A stretch of 64,000 nt of DNA from Nematopogon swammerdamellus (Eukaryota; Arthropoda; Insecta; Lepidoptera; Adelidae). This document shows positions 48,961-59,724 of the stretch, piece by piece. The stretch's first letter is position 1. The number at the start of each line of letters is the position of its first letter. The stretch is from the NCBI GenBank assembly GCA_946902875.1, contig OX336353.1, positions 17,931,151 through 17,995,150 of the forward strand. Direction: 5' to 3'. A model generated the notes under the pieces. It was given only the letters and a program-made list of their open reading frames with translations. It was not told where the DNA came from and did not search any database. Both the position numbers and the translations under genes were made by a program.

Positions 48961-49019
48961 TAAAATTAAGCTCAGACATACGAGTACATAAAATTGTCTA
49001 AATACATGTTTATACTATA

Positions 49020-49275
49020 ATTGGGTAGATGGCGCTCTTCTGAAAAATTATGATACTTGTATGGGGACCCTCATTATTTTTTTTTCTTTTTTTGAAATTT
49101 TTTTTTACTTTTTTTATTTTGCGGATATGCTAAATACCCGCCTTGCCTTAGTAACACATATTCTGTGAACATTTCAACTGCCCGCCATTTCATTACAGTT
49201 CAGTTCAGACATACAGACAGACAGACGGCGGCGTAGGTTTAGTAATAGTAAGGGTTACGGAAACCTAAAAAGTCT
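49020..49275 (+). repeat. Repeat E, partial copy
   Basis: GTAGATGGCGCTCTTCTG, ACTTGTATGGGGACCC, GTAACACATATTCTGTGAAC, a GACA run, GGCGGCGTAGGTTTAGTAAT and GGAAACCTAAAAA. The GGCCAAGTGCGAG head is missing. Confidence 0.8.
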
Positions 49276-49296
49276 CGGTACATAATGAGACACTAT

Positions 49297-49843
49297 AAAA
49301 AATAGGTAAAAAAACTTTTAAGTTAAACGGTTTTATTGAAAATCAAATACTAGAAAAAAAACAGCTGTACAAAAAACTTGAAAATAATAAGGACACAAGC
49401 CTGGGCCTTCTTAAGATTTTACGTCTGGGTAAGAAATCGTGCAATACTAGCGTGCTGTCTTCTCATGTCGGATGCCAAAGGGCAGATTGTGTCACTGCGT
49501 CAGCGGAATAAGTAATAAATTGAGACTTTTAACAGACTAATATAAAAACGTGGGGCGTATAATATGCGTAATAAATAACATGCGCCCCACGTTTTTATAT
49601 TAGTCTGTTAAAAGTCTCAATTTATTACTTATTCCGCTGACGCAGTGACACAATCTGCCCTTTGGCATCCGACATGAGAAGACAGCACGCTAGTATTGCA
49701 CGATTTCTTACCCAGACGTAAAATCTTAAGAAGGCCCAGGCTTGTGTCCTTATTATTTTCAAGTTTTTTGTACAGCTGTTTTTTTTCTAGTATTTGATTT
49801 TCAATAAAACCGTTTAACTTAAAAGTTTTTTTACCTATTTTTT
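49297..49843. repeat. Perfect inverted repeat: 261-bp arms, 25-bp spacer
   Basis: The left arm (49297-49557) begins AAAAAATAGGTAAAAAAACT and ends ATATAAAAACGTGGGGCG; the right arm (49583-49843) is its exact reverse complement as far as I could compare by eye, with equal arm lengths and no indel. The spacer 49558-49582 is AT-rich. A transcript in either direction would fold into a 261-bp perfect hairpin. It has no long frame. Its right end is about 40 bases from the end of the helicase remnant at 49885, and its left end is 22 bases from a repeat E. Confidence 0.9.
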
Positions 49844-49884
49844 TATTTACTCGTTTTTAGTTTGATTTTTGGCTCGTATCATTC

Positions 49885-50262
49885 ATTACGTAAACTCGTC
49901 ATCCTTTCCAACTCTCTCATTGCATCTTTGTTACTCGGTTTCTTACCTGTCAATTACTCACAATTAAGCTCCTCAATACATAACCCTTCTAAAGAATTTA
50001 CGCGACTCAATGCAACATACGCTTGACCCTCCTCAAATAGTCTGGAGCCCAAATACACGACAGCACGGTCAACAGTACTGCCCTGCATTTAATGGACAGT
50101 GGAGGCCCATGACAAAGTTATCGGTAACATCCGTCTCTCAGCTGTTCCATAATTAAACTTTGCTGGAAACTGTATGGCTTTAGGATGGATAAGGTGTCCG
50201 CCGTCTCTTTCAAAATCAATTTGAACAGATGGTATGTCTGTTTCATACTTTTGCGTTCGACA
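49885..50262 (-). pseudogene. Pif1/Helitron-type helicase, C-terminal fragment
   Basis: Minus-strand translation gives ETDIPSVQIDFERDGGHLIH, PKAIQFPAKFNYGTAERRML, PITLSWASTVH, then a stop (TAA at about 50090) where a Lys is expected, then [40 protein letters not shown] and LNCE, another stop, and LTGKKPSNKDAMRELERMTS. TVH-x-MQG and YVALSRV are helicase motifs V and VI region signatures of the Pif1 family, which includes the Helitron helicase. Walker A/B motifs would lie further upstream and are not present. The frame is continuous with the adjoining 130-bp repeat unit. Two stops make it inactive. Confidence 0.8.
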
Positions 50263-52462
50263 AGTATGGGACACTCGTACAAACAAACCAAATGAGCCCA
50301 AACTCGAGGGGGTTACTAGTAACGGTTGAAGAATTCCACTGTACACCTCCTGACTCCATCATCAGACCCTCGTCACCAAGTGTATTGGTAAAAGTAAGGG
50401 ACACTCGTCCAAACCAACCCTATGAGCCCAAACTCGAGGGGGTTACTAGTAACGGTTGAAGAGTTCCACTGTACACCTCCTGACTCCATCATCAGACCCT
50501 CGTCACCAAGTGTATTGGTAGAAGTATGGGACACTCGTCCAAACCAACCAAATGAGCCCAAACTCGAGGGGGTTACTAGTAACGGTTGAAGAGTTCCACT
50601 GTACACCTCCTGACTCCATCATCAGACCCTCGTCATCAAGTGTATTGGTAGAAGTATGGGACACTCGTCCAAACCAACCATATGAGCCCAAACTCGAGGG
50701 GGTTAATAGTAACGGTTGAAGAGTTCCACTGTACACCTCCTGACTCCATCATCAGACCCTCGTCATCAAGTGTATTGGTAGAAGTATGGGACACTTGTCC
50801 AAACCAACCAAATGAGCCCAAACTCGAGGGGGTTACTAGTAACGGTTGAAGAGTTCCCCGTCCACCTCCTGACTCCATCATCAGACTCTCGTCACCAAGT
50901 GTATTGGTAGAAGTATGGGACACTCGTCCAAACCAACCATATGAGCCCAAACTCGAGGGAGTTACTAGTAACGGTTGAAGAGATCCACTGTCCACCTCCT
51001 GACTCCATCATCAGACCCTCGCCAAGTGTATTAGTAGAAGTATGGGACCCTCGTCCAAACCAACCAAATGAGCCCAAACTCGAGGGGGTTACTAGTAACG
51101 GTTGAAGAGTTCCACTGTACACCTCCTGACTCCATCATCAGACCCTCGTCACCATGTGTATTGGTAGAAGTATAGAACACTCGTCCAAACTAACCAAATG
51201 AGCCCAAACTCGAGGGGGTTACTAGTAACGGTTGAAGAGTTCCACTGTCCACCTCCTGACTCCAACATCAGACCCTCGTCACCAAGTGTATTGGTAGAAG
51301 TATAGGACACTCGTTCAAACAAACCAAATGAGCCCATACTCGAGGGGGTTACTAGTAACGGTTGAAGAGTTCCACTGTACACCTCCTGATTCCATCATCA
51401 GACCCTCGTCACCAAGTGTATTGGTAGAAGTATGGGACACTCGTCCAAACCAATCAAATGAGCCCAAACTCGAGGGGGTTATTAGTAACGGTTGAAGAGT
51501 TCCACTGTACACCTGCTGACTTCATTATCAGACCCTCGTCACCAAGTATATTGGTAGAACTATGGGACACTCGTCCAAACCAACCAAATGAGCCCAAACT
51601 CGAGGGGGTTACTAGTAACGGTTGAAGAGTTCCACTGTACACCTCCTGACTCCATCATCAGACTCTCGTCACCAAGTGTATTGGTAGAAGTATGGGACAC
51701 TCGTCCAAACCAACCAAATGAGCCCAAACTCGAGGGGGTTAATAGTAACGGTTGAAGAGTTCCACTGTACACCTCCTGACTCCATCATCAGACCCTCGTC
51801 ATCAAGTGTATTGGTAGAAGTATGGGACACTCGTCCAAACCAACCATATGAGCCCAAACTCGAGGGGGTTAATAGTAACGGTTGAAGAGTTCCACTGTAC
51901 ACCTCCTGCCTCCATCATCAGACCCTCGTCACCAAGTGTATTGGTTAGAAGTATGGGACACTCGTCCAAACCAACCAAATGAGCCCAAACTCGAGGGGGT
52001 TACTAGTAACGGTTGAAGAGTTCCACTGTACACCTCCTGACTCCATCATCAGACTCTCGTCACCAAGTGTATTGGTAGAAGTATGGGACACTCGTCCAAA
52101 CCAACCAAATGAGCCCAAACTCGAGGGGGTTACTAGTAACGGTTGAAGAGTTCCACTGTACACCTCCTGGCTCCATCATCAGACCCTCGTCACCAAGTGT
52201 ATTGGTAGAAGTATGGGACACTCTTCCAAACCAACCATATGAGCCCAAACTCGAAGGGGTTACTAGTAACGGTTGAAGAGTTCCACTGTCCACCTCCTGA
52301 CTCCATCATCAGACCCTCGTCACCAAGTGTATTGGTAGAAGTATGGAACACTCGTCCAAACCAACCATATGAGCCCAAACTCGAGGGGGTTACTAGTAAC
52401 GGTTGAAGAGTTCCACTGTCCTCCTCCTGACTCCATCATCAGACCCTCGTTACCAAGTTTAA
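50263..52462. repeat. 130-bp tandem array, 17 units
   Basis: GAGTTCCACTGTACACCTCC-type words mark units at 50331, 50461, 50591, 50721, 50851, 50980, 51107, 51237, 51367, 51497, 51627, 51757, 51887, 52018, 52148, 52278 and 52408. Spacing is 130 bp with four exceptions (129, 127, 131, 130 after an indel). Units differ at only a few positions. The minus-strand frame of the first unit (LQPLLVTPSSLGSFGLFVRV) continues into the helicase remnant, so the unit probably derives from that gene. Since 130 is not divisible by 3, frames shift in each unit and end at about 77 codons. Confidence 0.9.
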
Positions 52463-52902
52463 ATTATCATAATATTGTATTGTCACGAGAACTCAATGTG
52501 TGTGCAAAGTTTCATAAAAATCGGTTCAGTAGAAGTAGTTGAAAAAGTTGACGCAAGATTTGAAACAAAGATAGTAACAAACAAACAAACAAATATACGG
52601 AGTCAAGCTAAATAAAACCGTTTAATAAAAATATACTTTCAATCATTTTTTTCCAGAGAACTACGAGCATTAAAATTTCCTGTTGAAATGAATTCAGTTA
52701 CAACATCCTGTGTTTGTGTTATAAAATGAATGAAACTGGAATTGTCTAATTTTCGAAAAGAATACCTACAGGCCTACATTGTTTGTTAAATAAACAGCGT
52801 GATGCTTTCTCGGGCCGAGTCTCAATTCATTTGCATATTTCGTACGCACCGTTTCACAAACAGAGGCGAGGAAATAATATTTTTCAGAGTATATACCGTA
52901 CA
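52463..52902. other. Interspersed-repeat trace and spacer
   Basis: GTGCAAAGTTTCATAAAAAT, CGGTTCAGTAGAAG and an ACAAACAAACAAAC run (52503-52600) are typical of a short non-autonomous element. 52626-52902 has no recognised feature. Confidence 0.45.
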
Positions 52903-53202
52903 TACATACATACAACACGCTGTATCCTGACAATCTGGGTAAGCAGAATAAAGTTGTGCTGCAAGTGATCTTATAAATTACAGCACAATACCGACCACCA
53001 CGTTTAGCAATGTGTAGCAACAAGTAAGGCACGAAGACCCACCTGCTGCACGACTCGGTGGAAGAACTGTGCCAACGTGAGAAGTGGCTAGCCTGTCGCC
53101 CTTATGCACGGCATCTTGTCCTTATCCCTTAGTCGCCTTTTACGACATGCCCGGGGAGAGATGCAGTGGGGCTATTCTTTTTAAGTACCGACCCCACACG
53201 TT
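52903..53202 (-). repeat. Repeat B copy
   Basis: TACA run, CACGCTGTATCCTGACAATC, GTTGTGCTGCAAGTGATC, ATTACAGCACAATACCGACC, GACTCGGTGGAAGAACTGTG, CTTAGTCGCCTTTTACGACA and AAGTACCGACCCCACACG. A short deletion removes part of the middle. Confidence 0.85.
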
Positions 53203-53264
53203 ATAAGATATTAAATAGATAGAAAATGATTGTATTGCTCCAAGTAACATCCAACAGTAATATA

Positions 53265-53345
53265 AGACATTAGAACATTTACATAAAACGCAAAGACGGA
53301 CTTATCCCGTACAGAGATTTCTCAGAGTCAACCTTTTTATGGAAC
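53265..53345 (-). repeat. LINE 3' tail fragment
   Basis: CGCAAAGACGGACTTATCCC and CTCAGAGTCAACCTTTTTAT are the inverse of the AGGTTGACT/GATAAGTCCG tail module. Confidence 0.65.
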
Positions 53346-53404
53346 TGCACCTTTATGTAAATCGTTCTTTGTGTAGCACTGCAAAACCGTCTTTGAAAAA
53401 TCTA

Positions 53405-53498
53405 ATCAAATCAAAATATACTTTATTGTACACCAGTTTAAAAAAGATCACAAAAGGCGAATTTAATGCCTTACGGCATTCTTTACAAACCATCCTTT
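53405..53498 (-). repeat. LINE 3' tail, ACCAGTTTA type
   Basis: AAATCAAAATATACTTTATT, GTACACCAGTTTAAAAAAG and GGCGAATTTAATGCCTTACG. The minus strand ends in AATAAAGTATATTTTGATTT, a polyadenylation-type 3' end. Confidence 0.65.
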
Positions 53499-53499
53499 G

Positions 53500-53590
53500 C
53501 ACCTTGTCCTTATCCCTTAGTCGCCTTATACGACATGCATGGGGAGAGATGCAGTGGGGCTATTCTTTTTCCGGGCCCAAACGGTGCAGC
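53500..53590 (-). repeat. Repeat B head fragment
   Basis: CTTGTCCTTATCCCTTAGTC, GCCTTATACGACATGCATGG, GGAGAGATGCAGTGGGGCTA. Only the head survives. Confidence 0.8.
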
Positions 53591-53754
53591 TAAATAATGT
53601 ACATGCAATAATAGTTATCACAGGATACATGCATTTTTACGGGATAAAAATGCATGGATCCTGAGAAAATATATGTTAATTCAGTGCTTGATCCGTCTAC
53701 CTACCAAATTTCATTCAAATACGTTCAGCCGTTAGGTGTAAAATTGGAACAAAC

Positions 53755-54197
53755 CACAGAGCATCGAATACCGCGCGCGCTCCCTCCTAGAGACGCCCTG
53801 AGCGCGATTTCCCTACAACGCCGTTGAAGCCTGTGGGCGTGGCCTATGACTTACATATGTGTGTTGTGCGTGTGCATTTGTTTTGTGCGTGTGCCTTACT
53901 TCCTCCTCTTTGTGTGTATAGCGCGGTTTTCTCAACCGTTCACTTCGAAAGAATGCGGCGCGCACCCTCCGCTCTCCGCCCCCACCGCAATTGCCCGTCA
54001 GTACGGTGGAGGTGGAGAGCGGAGGGTGCGCGCCGCATTCTTTCGAAGTGAACGGTTGAGAAAACCGCGCTATAGTGTCGATACTAACACACACACACAC
54101 ATACGAAGCGCTAGCAGCTTTGCGTGCGGTTATTGGGTTTCAAATATTATTATTACTTTCGCCTCTAGGAGGTGCGCACGGTATTCGATGCTCTGTG
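53755..54197. mobile_element. hAT-like MITE with internal palindrome, 443 bp
   Basis: Ends CACAGAGCATCGAATACCGC and GCACGGTATTCGATGCTCTGTG are inverted repeats of about 35 bp, flanked by an exact 8-bp duplication GAACAAAC (53747-53754 and 54198-54205), the length made by hAT transposases. Inside, 53917-54075 is a second near-perfect palindrome with about 70-bp arms (ATAGCGCGGTTTTCTCAACC against GGTTGAGAAAACCGCGCTAT). Frames of 75-198 codons over it read through inverted repeats and lack motifs. No transposase is encoded. Confidence 0.85.
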
Positions 54198-54205
54198 GAA
54201 CAAAC

Positions 54206-55157
54206 AAACAAACAAAGACCCATACTTTCGCGTTGATAATGTTAGTGCGTGCACGGTGGTTTATAATACGATTATTAGTGAGATGCATGGATGAGGAGGT
54301 TCTCAATCCGATCGATCTGTATTTTGACGCACTCTTCAGGAATGTTCTTCATTATTTAATTATTAAACAAATATTTCATAAATATGGCTGGTTGATAAAA
54401 AATATTATACAACACTTTCTACAGCCTACTATATTTGAGTAATTATTACAGTTTCAGCAAACTGAAATCCAACAAACATATTTACGAAATCGTTTCGCAG
54501 TCTGACAAAACCGGACAAGCGTTGGACATAGTGCGTTCAACGCGCTACACCCGAGATAATATGTTGGTAAATATTGAGCAAGCCTTCCTTCGGAATAAAA
54601 TTGTTTCTTCGCCGGAAGGGGTAAATGTTTTGGCCTGAACAAAGTCATCTTAGTTATGTATTATTTCTGAAGTCCTAATATATAAAGCGAAGTTTTTACG
54701 GTGTACCGTACGTCAATATATGAATATCCATAAAACTCTCATCAAAACTCTAATGGCATCTAAAAATGTTTTCGTAAATTTTGTTTGATCTTCTAGTAAA
54801 TGGTAAAATTTCTAGAGCATTTAAGATAAATAATATGAACATTTCTAGAGCCTTTAAGAAAAATAATTTGAAAATTTCTAGAATATTTGGAAGCTTCTAA
54901 GAAAAAAATCGGAAAATTTCGCAACAGCCAGAGCCATCTATTATACAATAACTTTACTATTATTTATTTTATACATCATTTCCGTTTCTCTAAACTCAAA
55001 TATGCTATCCATCCCCTTGCCTTTTGCGCCATGATAGGTGGCGCTGAAGGCCGCGGAGGCAGTGTGACATTTTCGTTTGCTTGCACCAAACAGGAACATC
55101 TTGAGCGGCTTGAAGCATTCTACTTTAAATTTGCAGTCGACTGACACGACCCCGTAT
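54206..55157. other. Unannotated stretch with a short local repeat
   Basis: An ATTTCTAGAGCATTTAAGA-type unit of about 33 bp is repeated three times near 54808-54900. Frames of 67 and 85 codons (54435-54638, 54887-55144) have no known motif. The C-terminal 65 codons of a longer plus-strand frame ending at 54442 are also unrecognised. Confidence 0.45.
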
Positions 55158-55506
55158 TTTTAGGATTCCGTATCCGTCGTACGGGACCCTATTACTAAGC
55201 CTACGCCGTCTGTCTGTCCGTCTGTCCGAGGGCTGTACATATCTCTTGCACCGTAATAGGTAGCCCGTTCAAATTATCACTGAATATGTGCTATTATGAC
55301 CGATATAACAACAAATAATAAAAATAAGAAAAAATAAAAAATTCCCGGGGGACCCCATAGAAGAAAATAAAAAGTCTATGCGCGCCATCTACCGAAAACA
55401 GTATGAAGCATTTTAACTAATACATAGATGGCGTGAGTGGCGCTGACCATGACATGGCGATGCGGAGCCCTCGGTGCGCGAGTTCGACTCGCACTTGGCC
55501 GGTTTT
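55158..55506 (-). repeat. Repeat E, long subfamily
   Basis: GGATTCCGTATCCGTCGTAC at the left, a GTCTGTCCGTCTG run, AGATGGCGTGAGTGGCGCTG and CCCTCGGTGCGCGAGTTCGA, then CTCGCACTTGGCCGG at the right. Confidence 0.9.
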
Positions 55507-55767
55507 TTAAAGTATTTTTGACCCCTCCGCGAACTTAAAAACTTCTAATCTAAACGGAATATCGTTCGATCATTCAATATTCATATAATATCAAAAGTCT
55601 GAAGAAAGATTCCCTGAATCCTTTCAAAGATAAATGTAATTCTCGGACACGAAACTTATCCGTTTTGCTTCTTTCTCACATTTCTTATTGCCCCTAGAGA
55701 CGTTTCTTGAAGTTTTCGCCACCGCAATAAAGCATAGGAGATATATTTTTTATTTACATATTTTTTA
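55507..55767. other. Unannotated spacer
   Basis: Nothing recognised. Confidence 0.45.
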
Positions 55768-55945
55768 CATACCACACGCTTTATCCCGACAATAGGGGTA
55801 AGCAGAGTAATCGGTGTTGTGCTGCAAGAACTCTGGTACATTACAGCACAACACCGACCACCACGTTTAGCAAAGTATTAGCACAAGATAACTATCTAGC
55901 AGCAAGTAAGACACGAACACCCACCTGCATTATGACTCGGTGGAT
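55768..55945 (-). repeat. Repeat B, tail half
   Basis: CACACGCTTTATCCCGACAA to ATTATGACTCGGTGGA. It is cut at 55946 exactly where a SINE-A poly-T begins, and the head half is not found on the other side of that SINE. Confidence 0.8.
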
Positions 55946-55948
55946 ATA

Positions 55949-56345
55949 TTTTTTTTTATGGAAACTTAACGGTTGGCTACATCACCTACAACATCCGTGA
56001 TGTCAGCCCATAACACCGGGTGAACTAGGTGCCGTGTCAGTGGCACTGCTTCCCTTCATTTCATGTCGGCTACAATGAACTGGACGGAAAACACGAACTA
56101 TTTACATAGCCGTTTCAACGGACGTTTCGCTCAGTGCGGTGGTACCAATCCGGCCGGGATAAACCCTACCACCTAGTAAAGTAAGAAGGGAAGGGACCTA
56201 AAGTTTAACGTGGAATCTGAACCACAGCCTCATCCTCCAACGGCCGAGCGGTCAACCATCCAAGTACTGACCGCTTTCAGCGTTGCTTAACAACAGTCGA
56301 TTGACCGCACCACTGAGCTAGCCACTGAGCTACCGAGGCTGACGA
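55949..56345 (-). mobile_element. SINE-A, full length
   Basis: Sense (minus): GCCTCGGTAGCTCAGTGG (with an extra partial duplication GCTAGCTCAGTGG), the 5S-like TTAAGCAACGCTGAAAGCGG and TCAGTACTTGGATGG, a degenerate B box, central domain, tail and poly-A. Small duplications (TCAGTGGCACTG, CTGAGCTAGCCACTGAGCTA) mark it as older than the composite copies. Confidence 0.85.
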
Positions 56346-56812
56346 GATATTTTATTTTATATTTTATATATATTTTATAGTTTACTGCTCCGAGTGAGAT
56401 CGAACATAATCGCCATGTCAGGGCTTCCCTTTGTTCGTGTTTTTAATTGTCATCGTGGGCATCGATTATTATAACCGAACCGTTCAATTCACGGGACTTT
56501 CAAAATGCCGAGCTGCGTTCGCAAATCAATTGTTTGAAGTCTGTTTGAAGGGCTTGACGCGGTGAGATGTCACTGAAATCCATTATGATGCAGATGAAGC
56601 CTTTTACATGCAGATTGGATGAAAATGTTTTCATATTTTGCGCGAGTTTTGAGCGATACCGTAGTAGATTGAAGCGTACAGAACCATGCGAGTGTACAAT
56701 TTATTATCTGTATTGTATTGTGTTGTGCGGTTTATATAAATTATTTCAAATACTATTGTTTGTTTTTAAAGAAAACTTTATTGGTGTAAAGTAGTCTATT
56801 ACATATATGGAT
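56346..56812. other. Unannotated stretch
   Basis: A 75-codon frame (56567-56794) is not recognised. Confidence 0.45.
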
Positions 56813-57206
56813 AAGGTGCTTCGTTATTTATGTCAAAAATTTCGGGAGGGTTACATAGTCACTCAAATAAACACGTTACGCAAAAAAAATATATATGTTT
56901 TTAGCATTACTTTTCATGAAATTTTACAAAACATGTTTGCTACCTAAACATTAACCTGTGTGTAACAGTAGGTAACTTGCATTGTACGGGGTCAATGACC
57001 GTACTATGTTCAAACGCAGAACAGCTGTTTGTTTTAAGTAAGTCACAAGGTCACTATGATTGGTTTTTACAGCTACTTATTTGATTTGATTTTTTTGTTA
57101 GGAGAAAAAATGCTCCTATGAACTATGTTTCTTTCTTACGTAAAGTGTTTATTTGAGTGCGTATGTAACCCTCCCGAAATTTTTGACATACATAACGAAG
57201 CATCTT
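56813..57206. mobile_element. TIR element, about 394 bp, 70-bp inverted ends
   Basis: Left AAGGTGCTTCGTTATTTATG, TCGGGAGGGTTACATAGTCA and CAAATAAACACGTTACGCAA pair with right TTACGTAAAGTGTTTATTTG, AACCCTCCCGAAATTTTTGA and CATACATAACGAAGCATCTT. The interior carries no transposase. The target duplication could not be fixed (TA is possible). Confidence 0.75.
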
Positions 57207-58439
57207 GTATAGATAACCATCCCCGGGACGACGACGCCCCTCGAGGAAATTTATAATTTATAAGTTAGTTTTAAGTTTTTAGTTACAGTTTTTTAATTAT
57301 TTATAATTGTAGGTAAATTTTATTTGATAGGTAGATAGTTTATTTAATAATTTTAATTTAATTAATAATAAGTTGTATTATAATTTTTTTTTTTTTTTGT
57401 ATATTTTTAATATGTTCTTCATTAGGTTAATTTCATTCTAATTAGTTTTGTTTAATTATGTGTTATTCAGTTATAAAAATTAAAATATTTATCTAAAGAA
57501 TAATATATTTTTACCTACATCATGAATTGCGCATTAAAATTTCAAATTAAACATGTTTTTTTTGGCTTTTTTCACTATAAATATGAATAATTCAGCCCCT
57601 TCCCTAACATTAAAATACATTACGTTTTAAACAGCGATACAAATAACACAATATATCATCTTCGGTATTCCCAAACAGACAGACAGCATATATCTGAATG
57701 TGAATAATCTGCTCTTTAGGTACCTAGTGACACGTTTTCATTGTTAGAGCGTAGCTTTGTTAAATTTCTCGAAAACTAATGCTAAAAATATATTTATTTT
57801 TTTGCTTAACGATGGGTCTCTCAATTTGGGTTTCAGACGGTTTGGTATTTCGGACTCCAAAATTTACTATGGACCTTTTTTTCCCCGTTTAATATTTGTT
57901 TTTAATTGTTTCGGTTAATAAATGTTGTTAAAATTTTAATTTAATATATATTTTTTTAATTCTCTCTCCCCACATTTAGCCCACACACATTAAAACAGAT
58001 TTTTGACGAAAAATAATCGTTACATCGTCCCTCGAAAAATATTTACAGTTAGTATGGAAACAACCTATATATAATGTATCTTAAGGTTTATTGAAGCGTC
58101 ACCACGGAAACAGCTAGTGAGCACAAAATAAAATGCCTTTACATCAAACAAGTGAACGAAAATATCAGCATTATTCCCCATCGCGGAAGACAAAGGAGCG
58201 CATTTCCCCTGGCGACCGCCAAGCCGCAAGACAAATCGCTTGTCGCCGAGTAGGGGAATATTTCACACGCCGAAACGATGGGGGATGTAAGCTGACACGT
58301 CTTTATTTATACGTCTTGTCTTATTCGCTTCTCTTTAGCCAGATGGAATGCTTTGGTACCTACCTAGTCAAGTCAAGGCAAGTGCGACTTTAAAAATTAT
58401 TTTATAACCGGCGCGGCGTAAAACTCTAGGTCCCTTTCT
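57207..58439. other. Long AT-rich stretch without recognised features
   Basis: Dominated by A/T runs. An 86-codon frame at 58133-58393 (MPLHQTSERKYQHYSPSRKT...) and its surroundings match nothing I recognise. Confidence 0.5.
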
Positions 58440-58650
58440 TTTGCCCCTTAGAATAATACACTTTATGCTACTTAATGATTCGCAAGAGCGGGCTTATTGC
58501 CTTAGGAAATTTCCTCCAGTCAACCCGATTAACCTACATTTTTACATGGAATCTGAAACATGGAGCAGTGGGTACCTACGCACGTAATTTTTTTCAAATG
58601 AAAAAAAAAAAAAAACTCATTGGTACACGCCGGTTGGATTCGAACCTTTT
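58440..58650 (-). mobile_element. SINE with tRNA-like head and LINE-type tail
   Basis: Sense (minus): a B-box-like GGTTCGAATCCAACCGGCGT, GTACCAATGAG, an A-interrupted T run, CACGTAATTTTTTTC in inverse, a degraded core, then GGTTGACTGGAGGAAATTTCC and GGCAATAAGCCCGCTCTT. The tail matches the AGGTTGACT/AAGTCCGCC module of LINEs. The 5' end (A box) is lost at the boundary with repeat E. Confidence 0.6.
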
Positions 58651-58862
58651 TTTAGGGTTCCGTATCCCCGTCGTACGGGACCCTATTACTAAGCCTACGC
58701 CGTCTGTCTGTCTGTCCGTCGGTCCGAGGGCTGTATCTGTTGAACCGTAATAGGTAGCCCGTTGAATACAAATACATAGATGGCGTGAGTGGCGCTGACT
58801 ATGACATGACGATACGGAACCCTCGGTGCACGAGTTCGACTCGCACTTGGCCCGTTTTTTAT
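58651..58862 (-). repeat. Repeat E, long subfamily with internal deletion
   Basis: GGGTTCCGTATCCCCGTCGT, a GTCTGTCTGTCCGTCG run, AATAGGTAGCCCGTTGAA joined directly to ATAGATGGCGTGAGTGGCGC, then CTCGGTGCACGAGTTCGACT. Confidence 0.85.
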
Positions 58863-58904
58863 TTTTTAATCTATTTAATGCCGGCCCTCGATGTCTGATG
58901 TCTC

Positions 58905-59265
58905 AATAAAAAAAACCGCGCCAAGTGCGAGTCGAATTCGCACACCGAGAGTTCCGTACCACCGCGTAATTGGTCTGTTTTTATTATTTGTTGTTTTTTT
59001 AAAGTTTGCACTATAATCGCACCAAGTTTGACACTTGTGTCTAATACTGTTTTTGAGATAGAGCATAAACAAAACTAAAAATGTTGAAAAAAACATGTTT
59101 GCAAACATGCATTATTATTTGTTAAAATATCCGCCATCTTAACCGGCTACCTATTACGGTTCAAACGACACAGCCCTCGGGCGGACCGACGAACAGACAG
59201 ACAAACGGGGTAGGCTTAGTAATAGGTTTCCGTGTGCTTCCGTGTCGGATACGGAAACCTAAAAA
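58905..59265 (+). repeat. Repeat E, variant subfamily
   Basis: GCCAAGTGCGAGTCGAATTC, CCGAGAGTTCCGTACCACCG, GTTTGCACTATAATCGCACC, CGGCTACCTATTACGGTTCA, GACA run, GGTAGGCTTAGTAATAGG and GGATACGGAAACCTAAAAA. It shares its middle with 1075-1215. Confidence 0.85.
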
Positions 59266-59724
59266 TGTACCCACTTCTAGGGCTGTTGTTGTTTACTAGT
59301 GCTTTTAATCTAAGATGTAAAAAAAACGACATAACGACAGTTTATTTCGCCAGAAGCAAATGGGAGAAACTCCATTAGCCTTATTTCAAAAGGGTCATTT
59401 TACGCGCGAGTTTGGCCGAATTGTATTCGTCGCCAAATGTTCTTTTAACGCGCCAAGCAAAGCTGAAAGTAATGACCCATTTTTATCGCTCGGCCTAGAC
59501 TTATACTTTCGTTGGGCCGAACGCTTAGCTAGGATCCCTTTATTCATAAAGATGACGCGGCATTTTATTTTTCATGACTCATAAAAATAGCAGCTACAAA
59601 AAGTGAATGCGAGATTGATCAAAACATTGATTTGAATTCGATGAGTCACAGATGGCGCCACTTTTTTTTATGGAAAGTGCGGCATATGGCATCTTTTCAC
59701 CTACTACCAGTAGGTGTCTAACGA
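59266..59724. other. Unannotated stretch
   Basis: A 74-codon frame (59360-59584) has no known motif. Confidence 0.45.

Noticed and set aside
50089..52378. A dozen 62-119-codon minus frames over the 130-bp array as a gene family
   Set aside because: They are shadows of the same unit; each breaks at the frame shift imposed by a 130-bp period.
53846..54442. A 198-codon frame with hydrophobic stretches as a novel gene
   Set aside because: It begins inside a hAT-like MITE, crosses both arms of a palindrome and the target duplication; only the last 65 codons are outside and match nothing.
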